From Apostichopus leukothele (taxonomy: Eukaryota; Echinodermata; Holothuroidea; Aspidochirotida; Stichopodidae), in contig JAAAKB020000005.1 of assembly GCA_010014835.2 (NCBI GenBank), positions 1,404,414 to 1,432,578 of the forward strand: a stretch of DNA of 28,165 nt, in the 5' to 3' direction. The position numbers were made by a program, and so were the translations under genes. The notes beneath the pieces were generated by a model. The model was not told where the DNA came from and made no database searches. It saw nothing but the letters and a program-made list of their open reading frames with translations. Of the stretch, positions 12,081 to 24,100 are shown in pieces; position 1 is the first letter of the stretch, and each line of letters starts with the position of its first letter.

Positions 12081-15000
12081 GGATTTCAACCTAGGTGCAG
12101 GGTTACTACAAACTGCAGAACTGCATAATGGTGTCATAGATATAATAGATTTCCTAATACTGTCACGAGACACCCTAATTATCAATATCTTTGCTAGGAT
12201 AATATCCATAGGAGATGTTCTCCTTTGTGCAGAATATATGAGAAGGAAGCATGTCCTATTGTTTATGGAAATGCATTTTTGTATCAGATATATCACAAAA
12301 TGTATGCCCAACTGTGATCATAAGGTGCACAAGAACTACATATGCATGATAACTTTGCAACAGACCCAAACAATGTTTGGCCACTAAAATCTCAATGAAG
12401 GTATTAGCATACATGATGATGGGAATCAATAATCAAGGTTTCCTTTTGTTCTTATTTTTAGAACCAGTTGCAAAAGCGTGCCAACAGAATTCAAGGAAAC
12501 TGCCACTTCAAGTTTCTAAGTGGACATAGCCTAAGTATTTTATTGACAGAGTACCAACATTGCAGTTTACATGTTACAGGTACCCCAAAACTGCAGAATT
12601 TAGACTAGACAGTTTTAAAGGAACTAGTTTGTTTTTCTTCTTCAGAAATAGCAGCACAGTGCATGCTATCCTCGTTCACATTGGAAATATTTCTGGTGAA
12701 GTTGCATTATTTTAAGACATGTAAGAAAGTCATGTTCTGAGAAAAGCTTCATTTTTACCATCATGTTCCATATAAAGGGTTTGACCTAAGGCACAAAATT
12801 AAATTTAATATTATGTAGATCTATGTGACATTTTCTCCAGAAAATTCTCTTCTTGCCTTCCTAGTTCTAGATTTCAATGTGAAAATTCCAAAGCCTAGCA
12901 TAGCTTCATGTGCTATGGAGGTGGCATGTGACGTGAGCTATTTTCATCCCAGTGAAGATCCCTAGTAAAGGTCTTTTTCAGGTCTCAACACAAACTTAGA
13001 TACAAATAAACTATTTTGATCATATATGAGAATTGTCCAGGGTTATTTTGATATTTATCACAAATAACCCAATAAAATGTAAAACAACATTTCACCAAGA
13101 CCTCTACCTATATGAATAACAGGCTAAGAGGACAAGACATTAGAAAATATTGTTCTCACCCCCTCAACATTTGAAAGGTTACATGGTTGTGAGGCCACAA
13201 ATTCACACTGTGGCCATGTACCCAACCTAGGTGGACCACATATCCCCATAGGAGAGACGCTGTATGGATGCCTATTTGCCGACAGTATAAGTGTTGAAAT
13301 AGGACTTCATGACCCTCCAAAGAAGATTTTGCCATTCCAAATTCGTTCTGAATTCAAACTATTGTTTCAATCCAGTATCTATGCCCTCAAACTGTTGAAT
13401 TATTTTAATACAGATGAGGAGTAAATGACTTCAAGGGGAGTGAATTTCTCAATCCCTTGAGGCATCTTGCACCGATACTTCTCATTTCCATTGCTAATTG
13501 TAGTTCCATTGACTTCTCTAACGCTCTGTTAAATTATAATACTATACATTTAGTGACATTGCCCTTACATGTATAAATGCTCTGAAATATTGCTACAATG
13601 CACTGGCTAGCCTAGGAAGAGTTTTTTTTATCTTCTGGAAACAGGACCCAAAGATAGAGGCCCTACATAGAATTTGGGCTGTCTGGAAAAAGTAACACCT
13701 GTGATGTCACATATAACCAATCATGTTTGTACTGTTTAACCAGTTGTCATTTTCTCTGAACATGTCCATAAAATATGTATACGCTTTGGTGAAATGTGGA
13801 TGTGTACTTTCAATTTTCAAATCCCTCTGAGCTATTCTTGTAAATAGTAGGTACTGTAAGTAGTAGGTACTGTTATGAACCAACAACCACATTATCACCA
13901 AAGAAGTGCTTTTTCTGCAAATATTGGCGGCGTCACAATGCAATTTGCCAAATGTAAACTTGCTACATAAAGAAAACTGTGTGCTGTCTCTCTGCAAACA
14001 CACCAACCGTTCACATTCAAATGATGTATACCGATATACTTGCTCCAGTACAACAAACACAAAATGGTCAAATTGCTGTACAAGTTCACATCTATATCAG
14101 GGGTTTCTTACCACACAGGAACCATACAAATAGTTGAGACAAATTTCAGTCTTGAAAACTGCGTCGCAAACTTTTAAACATCAAATTATTCCCTGGTATA
14201 TGTGAGGTATATGTTTTGACGTGTAGGCATTGTTTTATAATGTTTTGAACTGTAGTAGTGTGTGAATTCACAATTTTATTGGATTGTACTGGATTGTAAA
14301 GTAAAATATTCCTTTCTGTTGCATGAGTGGCACAGGAAATTGCGATCCAGATGTGAGCCACTCCAGTATTATAATTTTAGGTATTTTTCCATTTATATTT
14401 TATCTAAAGGATTGATTTGATAGAAAACATGTGGCAAGCAGAGGCATTTGCCACACCAATCTGTGTTTACTCATTTCACACACAGCAGATTCGTAAGAGA
14501 AGTGATACATCATACATGTGGTACAGTTTAGGCCTATTGCACACAGGTCAAAGCTATGCAAAACTGCTGTCAGTAATGTGAAGCGCTGGAAATCCAAAGT
14601 ATGTGAAAAACCAATGTGTACCCTCAAAATCTAATGGTTCATTCGGTGTGTTTAATACAAAACAAATCGTCTCCCATAGGATGATGTACATCCTAACTTT
14701 TAATTTGCAGCAAACTTTTTGGGGAAAAGGTTAAAAACTGGACCTCATCATTATAATTTATGTGATTGTAGTAACACTGTCAGCAACAGCCAGGGTAATA
14801 CCAGCATATTGTGTATTTGTGTTTTCTCATTATGGAAATGTGTAGAGACTTTAAGAATACAGAGAAAAGTCTTGACCGACCAATTGTGAGGATGTCCACC
14901 GTCAATGTACAAGTCCTAGCATTTATAGTTCTGCAGCATTAGGTTTTCATGGGTAAAGCGCTATTTCTAAAGATTGGTTCATTTTGATCTGAGACACCTG

Positions 15001-16561
15001 TGCCCCCTGAGCCTCAAGTGTTATCAGAGAGCAACCCTGATGGACAGAGGGAGAGATAGCATTATTGAGGACACCAGAAAGAATATCTATAATAACAACC
15101 CTCCCCCTCTGCCTACAACTGATTCCAGACACGGTCCCCTTCAACTCACTTTACTACACTCCCACAGAATTTCATGTGGTTAAAGCAATTTATGGGCACG
15201 ACTAACAACGATCCTTGCTAAGCTCTTCCCAAGTTTAAGGTGTGTTCCTCAAGAATGTAATAAATATTTCTATGTGCATGTAATGTAATACTAATAAGCT
15301 ATTATTTAAGTTATTTACAAATCAGGAAGCTTGGACAAAGGAAAGTGTTGTGCACAGTACTTGCAGGACACAAATCACTAGGGGGTAAGAAACCCGTCAG
15401 CAAAGGCCCGGGAAGGTTTGGCATCTGTCAATTGGGAGAGGGTAGGGCGAGGAAACCCCAGTCAAAGAGATGGAAAAATGCACTATGCAACTTGCTCTGA
15501 CCTGAAATGGAGTTGTCAAAACTGCTGTCATTAATGAGTGGTAAATTAAACCAAAGACATATGGCAGTTACTACTCCTCAACATTTGGCATAAAAAGTAA
15601 TATCATATCATCCCATCCATGGAAGCTGACACCTAATGATACTCATGTTACCAACATAGTATCAGCAATGACATGTACAGCTCATGGATGTAACTGTCCA
15701 AGAAAAGAAACATTTTGTTTTCTTCTTCTTGTCTTAAAGTGATTAAAAAGGTAAATTCAAAGAAAATGACAACTCCAGACAACGTCAAAACAAGTAGCAT
15801 CTTACATAAAACGCAAAAAGTAAATTCTTACAGTGACTCGGAAAGAGACAGACAAGAAAATGACCGTTGAGAATAGTGGAAGTTCTCTCTTGTTTACAAA
15901 CTTTCACAGTGCACAAAAACTGCAACCTACAAAACAATTTCTGTGGATTAACCTTTTTTCTCTCTTAATGATTTCTTGTTTATTTACTTGTTATTCACAG
16001 ATATTAAGGCCTTCTTGTCATTTCTACATATTATACAATCTCAAAAAATATCTCCCCCCACCCGCTTATCAACAAGTTGAGACTAGAATGTGTATCCGTT
16101 CAATCTACCGTGGCAACATTTGTTTCGGTAAATCACGATATTTGCTGGTCATGATTATTCATGACTTTTCAAGAAATCCAACTGGTTGAAATTAAACTAT
16201 GAAATTTTGGCAACTTTGTCTAATTATTAATATTTTGCAAGTACCATTATTTACGAGCTCTAAACCATATTATCTTCATTTAAGTAACTAAATTAAATTA
16301 AAAAACTACAGATAGGATTAAAAAGTACATAAAATCACCTCTCATAAATATTCCACAACTTACATGAAAGCACAAAAAATATGAACATGTTTTTTTTTTA
16401 AGTGACAGCATCCCTAATTAAAGAATAAAGAAGAAATGCTGGATTGTTGGAAGAACTTAAGGAAACAATTAAGAGCTACCATAATTGGATATGAAAAACA
16501 AATAATGGATTATCATATCTGAATACAAGTCTCCAATCACAATCCTATAATTATGAGATAT

Positions 16562-16567
16562 TTTATT
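16562..16567 (-). terminator. Possible distal polyadenylation signal for the NSD2-like gene
   Basis: This is a canonical AATAAA on the minus strand, 1.37 kb beyond the NSD2-like stop codon. It would give a long AT-rich 3' UTR. Chance occurrence in AT-rich DNA is likely, so this is only a candidate. Confidence 0.2.
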
Positions 16568-17936
16568 TACAACACAACATGATACCAGTAAACGCTTAAA
16601 TCACACAGGCCGTCGTGGTTCTCCGTGCATGCAAAAATATGCTGCATAAGACAAAAACTTTTCACATGTATCTTCTTACCCTTTATAAACAGAAATTAAC
16701 AAATTCACCATTTCTTACTAGGGGGCTTAAATTAGTTGAAGCTATATCTAAGGTGTTAAGAGGCATGGGCAAAATGGCAAGATTAAAACAACAAAGGAGA
16801 AAATGGGGGGAGGGGAGGGGGAAGAAGAAACATTAGGAATTTTTCTGTTATTGAAGTGATTAACCATGCAGTAATGACTACAGAATCGTTTGCTTTGTAG
16901 GTTGCACTTACAGTCGTTGAAGGTAGAGGTAATAATATAACATAACAAAGATGATCGTCTTAGTTACCACATATCATCCGGGCGGTCTTCCACGAAAACC
17001 TTGTCTGTCTCTTTCCGAGTGTAAAACATTTTTGGCTTCTTAAAGCCACAACAGTTACATATATCCATACATACTCAAGCAGCTGATTCATCTCCAAATA
17101 AAAATTAAAAATACTCAGCCCTGCTGCCACTTAAAAGACAACATTTTTTTGGCTGTTGAATATTGTGGTCTTTTTACTCCTTTAACATTGATAAGGCAAA
17201 CACACAACACAAGTTAAAATCAGAATTAAATATGTTGTGCCAGTTATCTGGATTGATAAGATAATAATGGCAGTTAAAAGAAATCACCCCCCCCCCTCCT
17301 CCCTCTCATGCCAACAGGGGCATTGAGATGAGTGTAATGCCCTCAACAGGGCACTCTCTGCTTGAACAAAAAGATCAGATTAGAGCCAGAGAACCTCATG
17401 AGTTGACTCTCAAAGTTGAAACTTTTTGACATATGGGGTTATCCTTTTAAAAAAAAAAAAAAAAAAAAAAATGAAATATGAATAAAATTACAAGCACCGA
17501 GGCCTTCCAAGAAAGAAGATCATCATTCATCGTTTTGAGAGCAAGACAGCTATCGACAGTTTTAAAAGGGAGCACAGCTTAATAAACTTACCTTTTAAAA
17601 GGTGCATAAACATTTAAGACCTATAAACTGAAATTTATGCATTCTCAGCTGACGACAAACTACTCAAAACCAGGAATAGTATGAGGGTGGGAGAAAATGC
17701 AAACTTTCAATTTTCTCCAAATGATATTCTACAAAAATTTGCAATGAATTTGGATAAAAAGACACTACAAAACTTCCCTGAGGTTGATGGAGCAGAAACA
17801 AACAGAATAAAAAAAACAGAGAGGGGTGGAAAGGGATCTTTCTGTAAGCTGCAATATCGCATTCATTTCCGCTCTTTCTTAAAGAGCTCTTCGGAAAAGG
17901 GACAGTAGCAATGCAGAGAAGACTACCCTGAGCCTG
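16568..17936 (-). other. Probable 3' UTR or downstream flank of the NSD2-like gene
   Basis: This is non-coding AT-rich sequence following the stop codon. It contains a poly-C tract (17287-17296) and a 23-nt poly-A run (17449-17471). No PHD-encoding exon is seen. Confidence 0.35.
17449..17471 (+). repeat. Poly-A run of 23
   Basis: An uninterrupted A run preceded by CCTTTT. It could be the tail of an old retroposed sequence on the plus strand or a simple homopolymer. No tRNA-like promoter boxes or other SINE body features were found upstream. Confidence 0.5.
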
Positions 17937-18149
17937 TCACACGTTACTACTAGATTTATTACGAGACCGCGTGGATCGGCGTAATGGTTCTTTACCAGTG
18001 GTGGTGCTTGTGCTGGTCCTCCTGCTACCTGTCGCCTTCTCTGCCGCCACGGGTGTCTCAGGGGGGCTGCTGTCAAGGACCGATGCGATGGCGCTTGTAT
18101 CGATTACAAGAGGTGCATCCTCCTGCATTTCTTCAAAGTCTCTAGTCAT
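17937..18149 (-). CDS. NSD2: NSD2-like terminal coding exon 6 with stop codon
   Basis: The acceptor is CTACTTTCACAG|ATG and the open frame runs 70 codons (770-839) to TGA at 17939-17937. It begins [15 protein letters not shown], followed by a Ser/Thr/Arg-rich tail ending [10 protein letters not shown]. No PHD-finger cysteines occur. In a full-length NSD protein the first PHD would follow at about this point, so this is best read as a terminal exon producing a short protein. Weak internal donors exist (for example CTG|GTAAAG) but no downstream PHD exon was found to pair with them. Confidence 0.75.
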   Translation of the reverse strand: MTRDFEEMQEDAPLVIDTSAIASVLDSSPPETPVAAEKATGSRRTSTSTTTGKEPLRRSTRSRNKSSSNV

Positions 18150-21100
18150 CTGTGAAAGTAGAACGGAGTTTAATTTTTTGTTAAGGAAACCGTTGTTCGC
18201 CGTCAGGTTATCGTGTTTCGCCACCAGTTACAACATTTAGAAAAAGTAAGCATGTGCTCCAACCATTTTTCAGTCCCACCCAAAATTTGGATGCACTTCA
18301 CTTAGAAAGGACTCCATTGTTTTTCAAATCACCAAATACAAACCGGGATAATTTTGGATAAATGGTACAGACAATTTTACCATTTAACAAAAAGAGAGAA
18401 AATGATGAAGACATTATTAAAGCAACTTGTTTCATGTAGATAAGTTAGAATGCTCAACTTCTTATGATGCATTCTTTACCTTTAAATGATTCTGTGACTG
18501 AGGAATTTACATGAGTTGAAGTAATTTGATATTTGGATAATCAGAGGTAATCCCATTTGATTTATTGTGAACCTACCTCATCAGTGAGGGATGCTTTTCT
18601 TGGCTTCTTTCTTGATTGTTTCTTTACTTCATTAGCAGAGTCTGTTTGCTTGGGAGTCGTCTGTAAGAAATGTTGAAACCATGGGACTTGTTACTAACAT
18701 GCCGAGTGTAGCAAAATATTGGCAAAATCCTGGTAAAGGAGCTGTCCAGATTATCCATCCCAAATTTCTGGTTATTCTACCAAACGGAACAAAGTCTCAC
18801 TCAGAATAACATTGAAAATAATCAGATCAAAATACACTGCCAGATATTTCCCCACAAAAAGTTACAAGTGAATATTAAAATATTTCTAGATAATTCTGAC
18901 AATTTGGTCCCTCAGACATTTTTCATATGGAAAGAAGTTTGGGAAAGAATCTCTGATCTCATTAGTGAAACTCTTTAATTACTCAAAGCTCCTGGAACTG
19001 AAATGGTATACCTGTAGGATTCTAGAACTGACCGATGACAGAAGCTGAACAAACGCAATGCAAATATTTGCTATGGTAGATCTATTCTGCATACTATGTC
19101 TGCAATCATGTAAGCTACGTAACTACATCCTCCAATTTTCAAAAACCCAATTCTCACTATCTAATATACTGACCATAATTCATACCTGAAACAACCTATA
19201 CCTAAGCAAGACAATGCGGTTACAAGTCAACTGATCTAGCCCATCAGTGAAAGTGTGTTACATACAAATTTTTTTCTTTGTAACTATGCACATCGTAACC
19301 TGCAGATGTATACTATGCCAGATGTAATCACTTAAGTATTTATGTTGGGTTTAGCTCTCGTTGGTCAACAACTCAGTCGATCCACACAACCACACGATCG
19401 ACCCGGCCACAAGCAACACTATGCGCAACCGTTACCGTCAAGTTTGCAATACCATCGACACACATACTGTAACCTACTACATTAAAGCAGCGAGTGTCTG
19501 GGTACATTCACATGTAGTAGACGAGAAAGCCATGTAGATGGACAGTGGTTTGCCAAACACATGCTACCTTAAAGGATTAGAATGTTGCTCGCAATTCAAA
19601 TCAGCACTGAAATTGACTTGATAGTGTGATTCCTTACTGAAACTCAGGTTGTAGCTTTGAATAAACAGTACCAAATGCCTTGATATGACGACATCATTGT
19701 GAACTAATCCTAGATCACAACCAGTCGGCTGAATACATTTGATCATGTCTTCATGGCAAGTTACTGTGAGACTTACCTGACTATCTGAGGACTTCCTCGA
19801 CTTGCGACCCCTCTTGGTTGTCTTCGGCTTTGGAGGGGTGGACTTGTCTTTCCGGTCGTGTCTCTTAGGTCTGTCTGGAGTTACAGCTACTTTCCCAGCA
19901 TCCTCTGTGGTTTCGTCTCCATCTAGTTGGTCGACAGACTGATCTGAAGGCTCTTTGGACTGAAGAAATAAAAGATACAGCAAAACTTTAAAAATGTAAT
20001 TGTAAACAATCCATAGTCATGACAGTCTTGAATTTTCAAAGTTTGCAATGACCAAAGCCACGTTTACAATGCCAGGCAAATTTTTAAGGGTTCTTTTCTA
20101 GGTCTGTTTGTTTGTTTTTTTCCGAGAAAATGTAACAAAGTAACAAAGAACTACCAATCTGTATACCGTACACATAGGAGAGATGTGTAGCTCTATTGAT
20201 TGGGCCAGTCAAACTGTCCCCTTTGGGTGGATCACAGACCTACCACTATTTTTTTTCAAGTCAATATCTCCAAAGCAATGGAGGGTGATACCAATTTATC
20301 AGCTGTTTGCGGGTATTTAGTTTCAATGCAATCCAAATTGAATGTACAGGTAAACAATTAGTCGTCCACTGGGCGACCTTCAATGCTCATTTTGGTTGTC
20401 CAAACAGAAATCTTGAACGATGGAACCAGAATTCAAAATTTTGCCCTGCAATGTCTCAACATTTCACATGTGAAATAAAATATCAACAACATCACTTTCA
20501 TGGTAGTATATTAAACAGAACTCTAACTCTTCTTCAGTATATTCACTCAAGGAAAAGAAACAGGAAAAAACAAGAAAAGAACTAAAACAAGACCACTGTT
20601 GAAGACAACATGAAAGCTTGGGTTGAGCATGGTAAATTAGCGACAAGTGTATGCCACTTGCCTCTTTTAAATCTACAACATACCTTCGCACCCCGTTTGG
20701 CAAAGTTCAAGTTGGAGAGCTCCGATTCCTGTATCTTTCTCGATGGTTTGGCTTCCCTCTTTGACCTTTTCAATACCGGCTCTACAGAGGGAGTACTCTG
20801 TTCTCTTTTCCTTTTACGATCTGCAAACAGGTTACAGTGGTTTGTTAGCGGAATGTGCTCGAGACACTTTGAATTGTAGAATAAGAAGGAGGGTGGTAGA
20901 CCGCAATGGGCCGGTGGGTATACCGTGCTAATAAAAGGCTACCAGGAGCTCTTAACGAGAGCCAGAGTGAATTTGTTGTGAGCCGACGGGCAAGTCAGGA
21001 GTGAAGTAAATTGTGCATTATTACTGAAAATGTTGTAATGGGCAGAGTTGAGGTGAGGTGTAAGCTACTGCAAAGGTCAAAGTTTACAGATCAATCAAGA

Positions 21101-24100
21101 CTTAAGCCTTCTGCTGATTTTGAACAATTCAATATAAGCCTACAGCCTGCACAAACTTCCTCCTTCCATTGTGATGCTCCCATATGCTTATGCTAACCTT
21201 TGACCTCCTATAAAAGCATTATGGTTCATCTACTCAGTAAGTATCATAAACTTACTAAATTCATGAGAAAACAGCCAAACTCCTTTCCTTGAGATACAGA
21301 TTATTTATGTGGTTTAGACTTCTGCTGACATGAGATGACCTTTGACCACTACCAAAACAATAGGGTTGATCACACCCAATATGGGATAACTGCATACAAA
21401 GTTTCCCTTCTTGAGATAATATTGTGTTCACAGACATTCCCACACATTATCATCATTGCATACTTGTCATCAAAACCAAAAATAATCTGCTTCACTGACC
21501 CAGTTGAATACCATCAAGATATAATATACAACAAATTACTGTCTCATTAATTATGCAACAAAATAATCTTGTACCTGTAGCAGTAATAACACAACTGAGT
21601 TCTAAGAAAGTGTATATAGGACAACAGAACTACAAAGACTTGCTTCCCTAAGTCGCCAAGACAAGCCCACGCACCATTTTAGAAAGTTGCTTTGATGGTA
21701 AACCTGAATATCTCTCTACAATTTACCTATCATTCAATCAACTATAATCTGTTATTTCTTTCTTGGGTGAGGACTAGGGTGTCTAATCATATGAAAGAAA
21801 AAATAAAATATTTGTTTTTTTGGTGCGTAGAGCATGACTGTTGAAAGAACTTTAGGCAAAATCTACATTTTAAGTGATGGCTTACAACAACCAACGTAAA
21901 AGGACCAACACAAGATAGCGTGATTATGTCTTCAGAACTGACAGCACTATGAGACTTAACTGATCGTGGTGTGCTTCTCAAGTTCTCATGAAATTCAGCC
22001 TTGAGAGCTCAAGCTTCTTCAACGTTGCTTTCATAACCAACATAATATATATATGATGTATATATGATGTATACATATATACATGTAATGGTTTCCATTT
22101 TGTCATCATGTTGCATAGACGTATGCGCACAACTTCATGGAAATGTTTAATGTGCAGTTTACTGTTTGTATCCTTCCTGAGAAAACTAACCCCGTTTCTC
22201 TGGTTTCGGAATGAGCATCCTGTGTGTTGTAACTATGGGGTCAAATGATGCCAATACTTGCAAGGATGTATCACTTCTGCTAAAGAACATGCCATATTCT
22301 TAGTGAAAGCAGCAGAGAGGATCGGTTTCAATAGAATGACTTCTGATTTTATATCTGAATTCATAGTGTCGAGCAAGCAACGTCAGTTAGTTTCTTTCCC
22401 CCTATCAACTCCGGAAGTGGGAGTCAATCTAACAGACTTTCTTGAGAGTCTTGTCTACAAAGTCCTCTCAAGATACACATGTGCGGCTGGAATCACTAAA
22501 CAGAAATATTGTAGATTTTTAAGTACTGAGCCAGTTCTCAAATATTTGAGGTTATTCTGGTGACTACACTTCATGCTTTAACAAACTTGTTTGAAACTGT
22601 CTCCATCACATCTTTATGGCATTTGCATCATGGAGATACACTTGCTTAGGATTTGGTGATGCATCTGTTAACACCAAGAGCTACTGATGCCAAAAACCTG
22701 TTTCTCTTTACATGGTACAAATCGTTGATACACTAAAGACAATAGTCTTCTTCAAAATTCAAACATGGATGAAATTTCTGAATGAAGATAAATATTGTCA
22801 CACTAAGCAAACAAACCGTATCACATGTATGCCATGGACAGATCAACAACAACCACAACATTCAACAACATCTACTATAATGACGACACCACAGACAACC
22901 TACAGTACTAGATAATCAACTTCCTGCAGTGTGGAAGGATTTTGAAATTTTTATCAGGTGTAAAGTGTTGGGAAAATCTCTTTAAATAATTTTCACACAA
23001 AAGCCATTCAAACAATTCAACTCTTTCCTCACCTGATTTCTTACGAGTGGATGCCACCTCTGTTTCGTACTTTAATCTATCTTCGTCGGACATATCAGTC
23101 CACTCTTGGTCTAGTTTCTCGTACAGGTCCTTCTTGGAAAGCAGGGAATCTTCCTTTTTCAACTCTTCCTCTCGCTCGGTGAGGAACTTCAGATACTGGT
23201 TCGACTTTCTGCCCCTCTTTCGCAGACTTCTCGGCTCCCCTTCATCTTCTTTCTTCTTCTTCTTCTTCTTTGGTGTCTTTTCTTCCTTTGCCTTACTACC
23301 CTTGTCCTTTGACTTCTTCCCTGAATTTTCTTTCTCGGATTCTTTGCCCTCTTTCGCCTTTCTCTCCTCATCCTCGTCCTCCGCATCTTGAGTATCGTCC
23401 TTCTGTTTCTTATAGGCTCGTTTGGCCTTCATTTTAGGATGGTCGCCGAAAGAGACGATGTCAATCTCCTCTGAGTTTGTGGTTCCCCCTTTGTTCTTGG
23501 TCATGTCATACTTAAAAGTGAAATTTAGCTTGCGTTCGTGTCTACTCATCGGTAGCGCTTTCAGGCACTCCTGGACGCCTACCTCCCAGGCAGCTTTACG
23601 AGACCCTTTCACCGCTAGTTTAGCCTGGAGGTTTGTCTGATCTTTCTTTTTCATACTACTTATCATTTCTTTCACAAGTTCTTCATACTGGTTCCTTCCC
23701 TCAAACTTTCTGATTCTTGAACCGCTCACCCAACCCCTTTCAGGAATCTCTCCAAAAAACTGAACATGATACATTCTGAAGCCTCTACCGATACCACCTG
23801 TGGGGTAAAACCAGAGAAACATTACTTGGCCAAGAACGTGTAACCCTTTCCCTACCGTGAAAACAGAAACACTGAAACAGCAGGTTTTTATACATCATTG
23901 CAGAAGAGAATCTAGCCAATATTTAAAAATTTAATGCTTCAAATATTTCCAATTTTTTTGGTCTTGTTCTGGTGGGAGATTTGGGGAGGAGGAATGGTTG
24001 ACAGTAATTGGCAGTAACAGCAGCTTGGATAATGTCAATTTATCCAAACAATGTTGAGAAAGTGGAAAAATACAATTAAGCAGTGCAACATATTCCAGTT

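Larger units (their letters stand above)
10426..16561. other. Long gene-free stretch
   Basis: No frame here carries a recognisable domain or a good exon signature on either strand. The longest opposed frames, about 11907-12387, start at non-ATG codons and overlap each other. Small features are an AC microsatellite (12060-12080), CCTAG-rich sequence (11668-11702) and a duplicated TAGTAGGTACTGT (about 13846-13873). PHD-finger or SET exons for the upstream NSD2-like gene were sought and not found. Confidence 0.5.

Noticed and set aside
11907-12387. Two overlapping frames of 128 and 134 codons on opposite strands
   Set aside because: Both start at non-ATG codons in AT-rich DNA and include an AC microsatellite. 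The plus-strand frame from its first ATG is about 100 codons and hydrophobic but matches no family I recognise.
21787-21981. Minus-strand frame with exon-like [17 protein letters not shown] in NSD2-like intron 2
   Set aside because: The composition is tempting, but no suitable donor or acceptor gives phase 1 at both ends, and the flanking exons already join in frame without it.
22258-22563. 101-codon plus-strand frame inside an NSD2-like intron
   Set aside because: No recognisable domain, no supporting splice or promoter signal, and it lies antisense to the host intron.
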